Notes: a model not told the origin generated them from the letters alone. Positions 38,817 through 50,402 are shown, counted from the first letter of the stretch. The stretch is DNA of 64,000 nt from Phoma sp. XZ068 (GCA_004835665.1 RBKR01000005.1:1116001-1180000); one strand, 5' to 3'. Numbers and translations: made by a program.

Positions 38817-39300
38817 TATTAAGGTTATAAACTAAGTAAAGCTTATAAATACTTCTAAGGTTAGTTCTCTAGGATAAGTGCTAGTATAAGAAGGGGTAGG
38901 TATAGATACCTAGTAAAACACTATAATAACTATAAAGTTAATAATAAGTAGTATAGATAGTTAATCTGTCTAGCTTAAGAGTTAGGTTAAGTTCTAATAA
39001 TAAAGTTAATTAATAAGGTTAAATATAATACTATAAGAGTAGTATTCCTATTTACTATATACTAAGGAGTATTCTATATTTCTTATAATGTCCTATAAAG
39101 TCCTATAGGAGGCCCTATAGCTTCTATAAGTAGTTTATAGTTTCTATAGAATATATATATAGTATCTTATACTATCTTATACTCTTAGTATAGTTTATTT
39201 CTATAGGACTATAGAATATTATATAGTCTTCTTAGCCCTACACTATTAATCTATAACTATAACTTTATTATACTATACCTCTTTCTCTAAGATTATAATA
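38817..39300 (-). repeat. 3' LTR of element B2
   Basis: The 484-bp family B LTR abuts the truncated LTR of B1 without a spacer. Confidence 0.9.
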
Positions 39301-39389
39301 CTATTCTTCTCCTTTATAGTTTATATCCTTATAAACTAATAAATAGTTTTTTAAAGTACCTAAGCTTAATATATAATAGGAACCTAAAT

Positions 39390-39870
39390 TAATAATATTA
39401 AATATCTTGCTATAGTTGCCTATAAGTACTATATAAAGAAGAACTTACCTTATAAGATGTTTTTATTATATAAGAAGTATAGAAATTATAAATATAATAG
39501 AATAAAGAAGTATAAGCCTATAGATTTACCTATTCCTAACTTCTCTAAAATTAATAATAAGATATTATATCTAGAAGAAATAGAAGATAAGGCTACTAAA
39601 GCTAAGGAAGCTATAATAGCTGCCTTATAGGCTACCTATACTAAACTAAATAGGGTATATAAATAAAAGAAATTTCTAAAGTATTATAAATAATAATAGT
39701 TTAATATAAGTGCCTAATTTATTAAGGATATAGAGCACTTAGAGTAATAAGAGTTATTATATAATAATATTACTATACTTAAGAATAGGTTAATGCCTAG
39801 TTTACTTACACTAGACTAGGTAATATATTCTCTACCTTTAGACTCTAATACTGCTAATACTAGTATAACA
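39390..39870 (+). pseudogene. Antisense ORF of element B2, RIP-decayed
   Basis: This is the third copy of the family B antisense frame. The heptad stretch LEEIEDKATKAKEAI is readable at about 39,560-39,610. Confidence 0.45.
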
Positions 39871-41227
39871 GCTAGTAGTAGTTTATAAGGTTTATTAATA
39901 GTTCTTATATATTTTCTAAGTTAGAGTATTCTAACTACTTAACTAGGTACTTATCCTTATATCCTTTCTTTTAATATTATATTATTTTTTTAACTTACTA
40001 CTTAGTTTCCTCTTTAACCTAGTAGTAGAAGTCTTTCTAGATTAGTATATTAGAGTCTGCTAGTTCTAATAGTAATATATAGAATATAGAGTATATTCTA
40101 GTATTCTATAGTAGTTTAAGTTAATAGTTTATAGGGCTAGTTTACCTAGAAATAAAAAATAGTCTAACCTTAATATAATCTAGTTTTTTTATTAGTTTTT
40201 ATATTTATAAGTTTTTTATAAAGAGATAGACTTTATCCCCCTCTTTTAGCTAAGGTACTATTTTTCTTTTCTAATTAATATAAGAGATTGCTTATTATTA
40301 AGCTTTATAAATATTTTTAAGTAATTTCTAGTATACTTTCTTTAGTCTTTATACTAATATTATTACTAAATTTATTTAGATATTATTATTAAGAGATCTT
40401 GTAAAGAGATTTAGGTGTCTTCTATAATTTATAAAGAATAGTATTATACCTATTACTTCTAATAATTTATTCTTATATATAATCTATACTATAGGTAATA
40501 GTAAGACCTAGTTTTCTTACTCTTAGTTGCTATATATCCTTAAGTATATTTCTATAGTCTAATTTATTCTTTCTATCTATCTATCTATCTACAGATAGTA
40601 TATAGTTAATAGCTTTTTCTTAGTACTAATAGCTGCTATAAGTATAGTCTAGTAGTTTAATATAAAGAGCTTGTCTCTATTACTAATAATTAATTCTAGT
40701 ATACTATAGTAATAGATAATTCTATCTAGAAATACTTATACAAGCTGCTCCTAGTATAACTATATTAAAATAGTATTATTTTAGCTACTTTAGTAAACCT
40801 ATCTACTATAATAAAGATTAAGTTATAGGAGTATTCTATAATAGGGTTCTTAGAGATTAGTAGTTATATAATAAAATCTATTATAATATTTGTCTATAGT
40901 ACTGTTAGTAGCTCTATTACTTATATTTCTTTTTATTTTATATATATACTATATTTGTTTTGTTAGTAATTAATATAGTTCTTAATAAACTTAGTAACCT
41001 TGTCTTTTATATAGCTAAACTTATAGTGTTATCTAATAAGTTCTATTGTTTATATTATACTAGAGTGTCTATAAAGTAGGTTATTATAATAATAGCTTAT
41101 AATTTTATTTTTTAATTCCTCTAGTATATTTATAGGTATATACTGTTCCTATTAAACTTATATTATATTATTAAGCTGCTAAGATAGTCTTAATAACCTA
41201 TCTTTATTAACTTTAAGTATAGTAAAC

Positions 41228-41825
41228 TATTATAATCTAATAAAAGCAGATATATAAGTAACCTAGCTAACAAGAATAGCTAGCTACTTAATCTAGCTAG
41301 ACTAATTAGACCTACTAGTATAGAGGTATCCCTAATAATTTAACTAGTAGATAAAGTAGTAGTACTTACTCCTTAGTAAATAAGTAACTAAAGGAAAGCC
41401 TATAGCCTAATTTACTTATTCTATAGAATAGGTACTATAGAGTATATTAACTAAGAGCTATATAGCTCCTAATTTACTTAAATAGTACTACCCTCTTAAA
41501 TACTATATTTAAGGAGAGAGTACTACAGCTGTAGATAAATACCTCTAGATACTATTCTTAAGATAGTATATTTAACTTAGTAATCTACTATATATTATAT
41601 TTTTATTAACCCCTAATAATAGCTAGCTATTATCCTATACCTTTAAGTAACCTATTTATCCTTAAGTAACCTATTTATATATTAGAGTTTACTCTAGTAT
41701 ACTCTTTAATAATAGCAAGCTATTATTCTATACCTTCTAGTAACCTGCTCTACCTCTACCTATACCTATCTCTAAGAACTAATAGAATAATATATTATAA
41801 GCTTTACTTAGGTATAACTTTAACA
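41228..41825 (+). repeat. 5' LTR of element F
   Basis: The 598-bp LTR has its start TG changed to TA and its end TTTAACA intact. It contains a 19-bp direct duplication (CCTTAAGTAACCTATTTAT) at about 41,640-41,680. Confidence 0.9.
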
Positions 41826-44800
41826 CTTTAAATACTTTAAGATAAGTATATTTCTAGAGGATATAGAGGACACTCTAAGTTGTTCCTAACCTAGCAAGGT
41901 AGATATACTAAATACTAACACTCTAGCCTAGAGTATACTTAGTATTAATAAGCTAGATATCTTCTATAGGGAGTAATATAAGCTAGATAACTAGCTTATA
42001 TAGTAAGACCTCTTCTTTTACTTCTAAGGAAGTAGAGTGCTAAGTAAGTAATAAGTTACCCTTATAATAAGCTATATATATAAAACTATATTCTAATAGA
42101 TTAAGCTATTTATCTAATAGTATAACTAAGGTAAAATAACAGAGAAGAAAAATAGCTAGATAAGAGATTTTAATAGCTTTAAGGATAGAATCTATCCTAT
42201 TTTTAGAATCTATAATAAATTAGCTATTATATAATAAAATATCTAATATATCTAATAGACTAAGTCTACTACTAACTATACTACTAAGTTTTAGTAACTT
42301 ACTACACTTATAGGCTAAAATAACCTAGTATTAATAATAATATTCTAATAAGGCCTTAAGCCTTAAGTTAAGGAAGAGCTAATATATACTAGTGCTAGTA
42401 TTAACACTCTAGATAACCTAGTATATACTATAATTAATATTAATAATTAGCTCTATAAGCTTAAATAAGAACTCTAAAATAACCTAAGGGCCTAGATACC
42501 TATATAGCTTACTTAACTACTATAAGGAACCTAGCATAGCTATATACTAAGGTATAATAATTAAGAGGGACGTTACTAACTAAATATAAAGTGCTATATC
42601 TATAGTAATATATAAGCTAAATACTATAGACTAGAAGCTATAGACTTATTAAACCTAAATAAGAGACTATAGCAGGAATAAACTAGTAAGACAGGCAAGC
42701 TACTAATATATTACTTATATAACAAGCTAGGATACTATATATATAACTATTAAATAAAGAATAAGGTATATTAGTAAGTTAATACCTTTACTAGCCCTAG
42801 CTAGGAATAAGCTATTAATACTATCCTAGAAGACATACTACTATAACTCTCTATCTAGCTAAATAAGGTTAGAGTAACTATACTCTTAGACTTAGGTACT
42901 TAAGGGAACTATATATCCTATACTATAATTAAACAAGCTAAGATTAGAGTATACTTTAAGAACTAGCTATACCTACTTAAGGTAGTAAATAGTAAGCTAA
43001 TACTAGGAGAGGACACTATTATATATAAGGTAGTAGATATACCTCTCTAGGTACTTAACTATAGGGAATAGATTAGTCTAGATATGCTTAGGACAGCTAC
43101 CTATAATATTATTCTAGGTCTCCTATAGCTATAGAAGTATAACCTATATATTAACTAGATAATATAATAAATCTTATTAAATAACTATAGCTATAGTACT
43201 ACTAAAGAATAAGTAGAAATAATAGTATACTATTTATTTAATAAACACTAATATAGTACTACTATACCTAATCCTATATAGTATATAATATAGCTAGTAG
43301 ATAAGAGAGAGATTAGTACTATCTTCTTAAGTAATAAGATATACTAAGATAGGGTAGTTAACTCTATCTATAGTAAATAACACGCTATATAGGGAGTAAG
43401 AGAATAAGAAATAGCTAGTATACCTCCTAATATCCTAGATAAATATAGTAACTACTAAGAACTATTTTATAATAAGAAAATAATTAAGGCACTACTATAG
43501 TATAAACTATAGAATTATAAGATTTAATTAGAAGAAGGAAAGGCACTAATATTTAGACTAATATATTAACTCTTAGAATAGGAACTAATAGTACTCTATA
43601 AATATATTAATAAGAACCTTAAGAAGAGTATAATCTATCTATTAGAGTTCCTAGCTAGCTATCCTATTATATTTATACTAAAGAAGGATAGTAGCCTATA
43701 GCTATATATTAATTATTAGAAATTAAATAATATTATAATAAAAAATAAGTACTTATTACCTAATATATTAGAGTTATAGAATTAACTTGCTAGAGTATAG
43801 TTCTTTATAGCACTTAATCTATAAGGAGTATATAACCTAATATAGATAAAGGAAGAAGAAGAGTAGAAAATAGTATTCTACACCTACTATAGCTACTATA
43901 AGTACCTAGTTATACTATTTAGGCTAATAAACGCCCTAGCTACGTGCTAGGTACTTATTAATAATATACTTTAAGCCTACCTAGATTAAATAGTAGTAGC
44001 TTACCTAGATAATATCCTTATCTACTTAACTATAATAGAGAAGTATATCTAGTATATTAAATAAGTACTAGAATACCTATAGTAGGCTAACCTATAGCTT
44101 AAACTAAAGAAGTATAAATAGTATAAGAATAAACTAGAATTCCTAGGGTTTATAGTAGGCTATAACAGAGTAAAGATAAGCTAGAGTAAGATATAGGTTA
44201 TAAAAGACTAGCTAATACTAATAATAGTTAAGAGAATCTAGGAATTTCTTAGATTTATAAACTTTAACTAATATTTTATTAAAGACTACTTAACTAAGGC
44301 CCTACTACTTACTATATTAACTTAAAAGGATACCCTCTTTATCTAGGATTAATAGCAGAGTAACATGTTTAAGTTACTTAAATAGGTATATATTAAACTA
44401 CCTACTCTAGTAATATTCTATAGTTATAAGCCTCTATAGATTAAGACTAATATATTAGATCTAGTACTTAGAGTGTGCACTATATAGAAATAATATAGTA
44501 GATAGTACCTTATTACCTACTACTTAAGAAAGATTTCTAAACTAGAAGAATAGTATAATATATATAATAAGGAGCTACTAGTAATAGTATTAGCTCTAGA
44601 ATACTAGTAGATCTATATAGAGAGCTGTTCTAATCTAATAGTATATATAGACTATAAGAACCTAGTATATTTTACTATAACTAAGGCACTTAATTAATAG
44701 TAGGTTTAATAGTTAGAGCTTCTAGGATAGTATAAGTTTAGAATAGTATATACTCTAGGTAAGGATAACAGCTAGGTAAATATACTAAGTAGATAATATA

Positions 44801-46199
44801 ATATTATAGGGATAAGAATATTAAATAACTATATAATTCTAGAATTTAATATAGATAGATTAATAGGGCCCTTATAATAGCTAAATAGGATACTCTAGAT
44901 CTAGTAGAAGTAACCTATTCTATCTAGAGTACTATTAAAACTAGAAGAGGAAGTAATAAGTAGTTACTATAATAACCCCCTCTATAGACATCTAGAGATT
45001 ATATAAATAATTAAACTAATATAATAATACTACTACTTTAATAATATAAAGAATAAGGTAATAGAGTTTATTAAATGCTATATTTATTATTAGTAGGATA
45101 AATATAGTATATATATAAAATATAGACTACTATAGTTAATACCCCTCCTAAAAGCACTATAGATAAATATTATAATAGATTTTATTATATAATTACCTAC
45201 ATCTAAGGACCTAGTAATAGGCTACTATTATAATACTATCTTTATTATTATTAATTAATTTACTAAGTATACTAAAATAATACTATTCTATTATAACTAT
45301 ACTATAGAGTAGCTTGCACAGGTATTCCTTAATAGGGTAGTTTACTACTATAGTATACCTAAGTTAATAATAAGTAATAGAGATAAATTATTTATATTAA
45401 ACTACTAGATAATACTTCTTATAGTAATTAGTACTAAGAAGAAACTATTAATAGTATACTACTTAGAAACAGATAGCTAGATAGAATAGATAAACTAAAC
45501 TATAGAGATATTCCTTAGAATATATAGTAACTAGTAATAAGATAACTAGGTCTTACTATTACTAATAGTATAGATAGTATATAACAACAAGCTATCTAAA
45601 TTAACTAGAATAATACTATTTTTTACTAACTATAGTTAACACTCTAACCTCTTTACCTAGTTACTTAATAGTACTATTAACTTAGACTTAGTATTAAGCC
45701 TAATAGAAACAATTAAGAAGGTATATAGTATATTAGCTAAAATATTAAGTAAGATATAAGAGTAAACTAGCTCCTATACTAATAAGAGACAGAAATAAGG
45801 TCCTATACTAAGAAAGGGAGATAAGGTATATCTCTATATAAAAAACTTAAGAATAAGATAACTAACTAAGAAACTAGACTATATTAAGGTTAGACTATTT
45901 TTTATATCTAAATAAGTTAGCCCTATAAACTACTGTCTTAACCTTCTAAAAGATATAAAGATATACCTAGTATTTTATATATTACTACTAGAACTAGCTA
46001 ACTAATTAACTCTAATCTAAAAGAATTTCTACTATTAAGTATAGGAGGAGATAGAGTAGGAAGTAGAAAAGATACTATAATACTAGGTAATAGACAGGGA
46101 GGAATACCTAGTAAAATAGTTAGGATACCTAGACTCTAAGAATATATAAAAGCTAGTTATAAACCTTATAAACTATTATAAGTTACTTTACTTATTCTA

Positions 46200-46600
46200 G
46201 AACTTATAAATAAGTTATTAACCTAGGACTAGGAGTTAGCTATAATAGTATCTTCCCTAGTATACTTACTTTCTAATATATCTACTAAATATATAGCCTT
46301 CTATTTTACTTATTTATTAACTTATATAAGTAATCTCTTATTTTATAGTAATTAAGTAAGTATAGTAAAGAGTATTACTTTATTATTATTTACCTTTGCC
46401 TAAAGTTTATCCCTAGTTTAATCTAATAACTTCTATAAGAAGTTTATATAGAAATATCCTACCTAGATATATATAGCACACTTATAGTTATCTAAAAGAA
46501 TAAAATAGTTAATACTAGAAAAGAAATATTAATTATAGAGGACTAATACTATATTATTTTAATAGTAGATCTTAGTATATAGACAGGAGTGCCTATTAGT
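46200..46600 (-). pseudogene. Antisense ORF of element F, RIP-decayed
   Basis: Opposite to pol, between the chromodomain and the 3' LTR, a minus-strand frame of about 130 codons is open except at glutamine-compatible TAA/TAG. Readable parts include LLDNYKCAIYI and YLVDILESKYTRED. It has the same relative position as the antisense frames of families A and B, but no obvious sequence similarity to them by eye. No domain is recognised. Confidence 0.42.
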
Positions 46601-46681
46601 AGAAGATATAATAGATATAGCTAGCTATTATAAATAGAACCTTATAGAGATTTAGGGCAAATCTAGAGAAGAGAAGGATAG

Positions 46682-47279
46682 TGTTATAATCTAATAAAAG
46701 TAGATATATAAGTAACCTAGCTAATAGGAATAGCTAGCTACTTAATCTAGCTAGACTAATTAGACCTACTAGTATAGAGGTATCTCTAATAATTTAACTA
46801 GTAGATAAAGTAGTAGTGCTTACTTCTTAGTAAATAAGTAACTAAAGGAAAGCCTATAGCCTAATTTACTTATTCTGCAGAATAGATACTATAGAGTATA
46901 TTAACTAAGAGCTATATAGCTCCTAATTTACTTAAATAGTACTACCCTCTTAAATACTATATTTAAGGAGAGAGTACTATAGCTATAGATAAATACCTCT
47001 AGACACTATTCTTAGAATAGTATATTTAACTTAGTAATCTACTATATATTATATTCTTATTAACCCCTAATAATAGCTAGCTATTATCCTATACTCTTAA
47101 GTAACTTATTTATCCTTAAGTAACCTATTTATATATTAGAGTTTACTCTAGTATACCCCTTAATAATAGTAAGCTATTATTCTATACCTTCTAGTAACCT
47201 GCCCTACCTCTGCCTATACCTATCCCTAAGAACTAATAGAATAATATATTATAAGCTTTACTTAGGTATAACTTTAATA
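46682..47279 (+). repeat. 3' LTR of element F
   Basis: The 598-bp LTR starts TGTTATAATC and ends CTTTAATA. It carries the same 19-bp internal duplication as the 5' LTR. Confidence 0.9.
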
Positions 47280-47368
47280 AGTTTCTTCTATTATATTAAT
47301 ATTAGAGTATAAGCTAGTAAGAATAACTTTAGTTTCTAAAGTAGTACTTATCTTAGAGGTGTTTAAAA

Positions 47369-47852
47369 TATTAAGGTTATAAACTAAGTAAAGCTTATAA
47401 ATACTTCTAAGGTTAGTTCTCTAGAATAAGTACTAGTATAGGAAGAGGTAGTTATAGATACCTAGTAAAACACTATAATAACTATAGAGTTAATAATAAG
47501 TAGTATAGATAGTTAATCTGTCTAGCTTAAAAGTTAAGTTAAGTTCTAATAATAAAGTTAATTAATAAGGTTAAATATAATACTATAGGAGTAGTATTCC
47601 TATTTACTATATACTAAGGAGTATCCTATATTTTTTATAATGTCCTATAAAGTCTTATAGGAGGCCCTATAGTTTCTATAAGTAGTTTATAGTTTCTATA
47701 AAATATATATATAGTATCTTATACTATCTTATACTTTTAGTATAGTTTATTTCTATAGAACTATAGAATATTATATAGTCTTCTTAGCCCTGCGCTGTTA
47801 ATCTATAACTATAACTTTATTATACTATACTTCTTTCTCTAAGATTATAATA
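47369..47852 (-). repeat. 5' LTR of element B2
   Basis: The 484-bp family B LTR is followed by GTAAC (47,853-47,857), the partner of 32,080-32,084. Confidence 0.9.
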
Positions 47853-48000
47853 GTAACTAGAGTATATAAAGCCTAGCTTAGCTATTTATTATAAGGTAGT
47901 AAATAGTCTACTATTAATTAACCTTGTTTAGGACTATTATAGCCCTACTTACTTATATTAATACTTCTCTCTCTAATGCCCCTAGCTAATAGGCCTAACA
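47853..48000 (+). mobile_element. Element D, right piece: remainder of its 3' LTR
   Basis: After the GTAAC duplication, 47,858-48,000 give the missing 143 bp of the D LTR. Joined to the 90 bp at 31,995-32,084 this is 233 bp, the exact LTR length in element C. It ends CCTAACA. Confidence 0.88.
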
Positions 48001-48215
48001 CTTATAGTATTATATTTAACTTTATTAATTAATCTTATTATTAAATCTTAACTAACTCTTAAGCTAGATAGTCTACTCTATACTACTTATTATTAGCCTA
48101 TAGTTATTATAGTGTTTTACTATATATCTATACTAACCTCTCCTATACTAGTACTTATTCTAGAGAACTAACCTTAGAAGTATTTATAAGCTTTGCTTAG
48201 TCTATAACCTTAATA
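48001..48215 (+). repeat. Family B LTR fragment, last 215 bp
   Basis: It aligns with the end of the LTR at about 2464-2681 in the same orientation and ends CCTTAATA. Element D inserted into it, so it is the oldest retroelement layer visible at the right edge of the AT-rich block. Confidence 0.8.
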
Positions 48216-48414
48216 TCTACTCTAGGTAGTGTAGCAACGTGGTGTTATATAATTATAGACTATGTATATACACTTAGTTAGAGTACCCCGAGTTGGTGTA
48301 GAGTGCTTTAACTCTACTCTACCGCGGCACCCTCTATATACTTAGAATATCGCCTAGCTCTAAACTCTATTACTTAATTAATCTCTTCTCTCTCTTGACA
48401 CAAATACGTTCTAA
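48216..48414. other. Transition between AT-rich block and gene-rich DNA
   Basis: This 200-bp stretch of intermediate composition has CpG and CpA present again (AACGTGG, CCGCGG). It resembles none of the repeat families in the window. A possible solo LTR of another element (TGTAGCAACG to ACGTTCTAA, 48,231-48,410) was considered, but no terminal duplication is visible. No gene is seen. Confidence 0.4.
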
Positions 48415-49026
48415 AGTGCCTCTGCATTCTTCCGACGTTCGCTCGTTCAACGAGCCACGACAATCGATATCAGCCATCTCATCAATGTAGGCATTGTTGC
48501 TGAACGTGACGATTATGCAGGACATTTGAAAGCTATGGGCATGCAAGCTATGCGCATGTCTAATCTACTGGACCTCCTTACCACGGCTCTGCACGGCAAC
48601 AATCCCGCACAAGTCATGTTTGGGTTATCAACCGGTCAGGTCCAACCCGAGTGGTATTGGACCAACGATGCTCATTTCGCTGGTTTGATAACAGCTGCTC
48701 GGGCGAAGCCCGCCGCCCTGGCAGCCACCAATGCTCGGACCGTCAAGGACAAGTTGTCAAGCTGCACAGATGTCGATACCGCAACCAGGAACATCACCAA
48801 AGCTTTGACGGAGCGTCTCGCAAAGCTGGTGATGCTACCAGTTGCTGATGTGGATACTAGTGAGCCTCTATCTGCATACAGTGTGGACAGCCTGGTTGTT
48901 GTGGAGCTGCGCAGCTGGATCTTGAAGGAGATGTCGGTGCAGGTAAGCACATCCGCTATCACAGCGGACGGACCGATGACTCTATTGGTGAGCAAACTGG
49001 CAGCGAAGAGTCGTGGTGATGAATGA
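48415..49026 (+). pseudogene. Orphan 3' end of a polyketide synthase: ketoreductase tail and acyl-carrier domain
   Basis: This open frame runs from a stop just before 48,415 to TGA at 49,024-49,026. Its first part (IDISHLINVGIVAERDDY and KAMGMQAMRMS) matches the end of the ketoreductase region of fungal type I reducing polyketide synthases. A linker is followed by an acyl-carrier domain with the phosphopantetheine attachment motif VDSLVVVELRSW; the serine codon is 48,889-48,891. Ketosynthase, acyltransferase, dehydratase and most of ketoreductase are absent: the frame ends at the AT-rich block. Only about 200 of the usual 2200-2500 residues remain, with no start codon of its own. It keeps normal GC content and no RIP stops, so the break probably came from insertion or rearrangement. 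It could still be transcribed, but it cannot make a polyketide alone. Confidence 0.85.
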
Positions 49027-49628
49027 ACAATAGGGTTTAACTATCCGGAAAAGCGGTAATAAGCCGTACTCGTAAGGCTACCTTTCAACTCGATATTTCA
49101 ACTCGATATTTCAACATCAGTGAATCCTCACACTCCCTCGATTTGACGTTGACATGAACGATTGTTTGACAAAATGCATCAAATGATCCAAAGCCCCACT
49201 CAATTATACCTGACTACGCTTACATTTTGCAATTGTAGCGTTTCTATCGCGATAGCTAAGGAGATTGACGACGACCGTGTAACTTGTCAGCATCAGGTCA
49301 GCCATGAAACAAACTTCTGCATGTCGTTCTGAAGTGTAACATGCGTTCGTGGGGCATTTACATTTGTGCTCCGTTGCGTTGCGCAAGCAAACAGATGCTG
49401 CGCCACAATCTAAAACAGGTACGGCACAAGGCTGCCGAACTCCTGGATGTCCCCACTTTCATGGAGACCGCGGACGGATCGTCCGTCACAACTCCCGCAA
49501 AGTTTCGAACAACACAACACTCTTGACTTTGCTTTGCCATACGTTTGATTTCTCCAGTACGTCCCATCTGTGCGCTGGCTTGGGAGAAGTCTCTAAGTGC
49601 AACACAGGAACCCTGCACATCGTCCACC
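49027..49628. other. Intergenic region, PKS relic to SH3 gene
   Basis: No gene is supported. A 13-bp unit (TTTCAACTCGATA) is repeated two and a half times at about 49,083-49,116. The part upstream of 49,629 presumably holds the promoter of the SH3 gene. Confidence 0.5.
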
Positions 49629-50402
49629 ATGAGCGCTTTCCAGAATGCGATGGTCAACCGGTCGCTGGGCGACATCAAGAACGTATGTCGTGATCGTCTG
49701 CCTCTCCAAGCCAGATATTGAAACGTGTCCCAGAACCTCCAGTTTCTCCTCGAATCCGAGGTCATCAGCAAAGCTCAGCACGATGCCATGCTGCAACAGC
49801 TCCCCGTCTCCGCCGAGAACTCGACGCGCGCCCTGCCCTCAGCACCTGCGCAGCAGCAGGTCACAAACCAGCTGTCGCAGATGAACCTCCAGCCCACGCC
49901 TTCGCACACACCGACGCCAGCTTCAGAGAAGAAGCAGAACATCGGCTACTACGCTGAGAACCCAGCGCCACCAGCGTACCCGTCCACACCCTCTCTGCCC
50001 GTTGGCCCCACCATCCTCACACACGCCACCGCCATGTACCAGTACAACGCGCAAGACGCAGGCGATCTGGCCCTGCTGCCCAACGACAAGGTCGCCGTTA
50101 CAGAATACATGAACGCTGAGTGGTGGAAGGGCAAGAACGAGCGCACCGGCCAGGAAGGCATCTTCCCCGCCTCATACGTTCGTAAAGAGGAGAAGTCTGT
50201 GGTCCCTGCGCCCAGCAACTACGGAAATATGCCTCTGGACGTGTCCAACGGAGCGGCCTCGGGCCCTGTCGCGCAGCAAACGCCCGGCGAACCAAGCAAG
50301 TTCGAGCAAGGCGGCAAGAAGTTTGGAAAGAAGCTGGGCAATGCAGCCATCTTCGGTGCAGGTGCGACCATTGGCGGCAAGATTGTAAACGGCATTTTCT
50401 GA
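49629..50402 (+). CDS. SH3-domain adaptor of the Lsb1/Lsb2(Pin3) type
   Basis: The predicted product has 240 residues from two exons (49,629-49,682 and 49,734-50,402). The 51-nt intron starts GTATGT and ends CCCAG, phase 0. The joined start MVNRSLGDIKN-NLQFLLESEVIS is typical of LAS17-binding proteins. After a Pro/Gln-rich linker an SH3 domain spans about residues 116-168 (AMYQYNAQDAGDLALL, WWKG, GIFPASYV). The tail GGKKFGKKLGNAAIFGAGATIGG is characteristic of this family. In yeast these proteins bind the WASP homologue Las17, act on cortical actin and endocytosis, and affect prion induction. An alternative 3' end at 50,415-50,455 is described separately. The ATG at 49,629 is chosen because it supplies the conserved N-terminal helix. 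Confidence 0.9.

Larger units (their letters stand above)
41228..47279 (+). mobile_element. Element F: complete chromovirus (Ty3/gypsy) nested in B2
   Basis: This 6052-bp element has two 598-bp LTRs. On the plus strand: gag (about 41,950-42,780) with a zinc-knuckle remnant NKLGYY near 42,722-42,740; reverse transcriptase with an almost intact catalytic block VVAYLDNILIY at 43,993-44,025; RNase H near 44,560-44,610; integrase with a TDSQ-E remnant at about 45,468-45,500; and a chromodomain at about 46,055-46,150 (EVEKIL and EYLVKW-like residues). A purine tract (AGAGAAGAGAAGGATAG) lies just before the 3' LTR. No matching target-site duplication is seen (TAAAC left, AGTTT right), fitting the deletion in the host element at this point. 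Confidence 0.88.
38817..47852 (-). mobile_element. Element B2: family B chromovirus, internally deleted and carrying nested element F
   Basis: The 3' LTR is 38,817-39,300 and the 5' LTR 47,369-47,852, both 484 bp, minus orientation. The internal part 39,301-41,227 equals about 32,569-34,530 of B1 (antisense frame, chromodomain at about 39,925-40,030, integrase). The part 47,280-47,368 equals the 5' end of gag in B1 (38,311-38,410). The roughly 3.8 kb between them (RT, protease, most of gag) are missing, and element F sits at the junction. The outer right end is followed by GTAAC (47,853-47,857), matching the site left of B1, so B1 and B2 behave as one insertion. Confidence 0.8.

Noticed and set aside
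48231..48410. A possible solo LTR of another retrotransposon between the family B LTR and the PKS relic
   Set aside because: The ends look LTR-like, but no target-site duplication or second copy is present in the window.
48942..48963. GTAAGC...CACAG as an intron in the PKS carrier domain
   Set aside because: At 22 nt it is too short for a fungal intron, and the frame reads through as carrier-domain sequence.
49204..49771. Overlapping short frames before the SH3 gene
   Set aside because: They overlap one another on both strands and show no domain, signal peptide or conserved motif; part of one is the SH3 gene's first intron.
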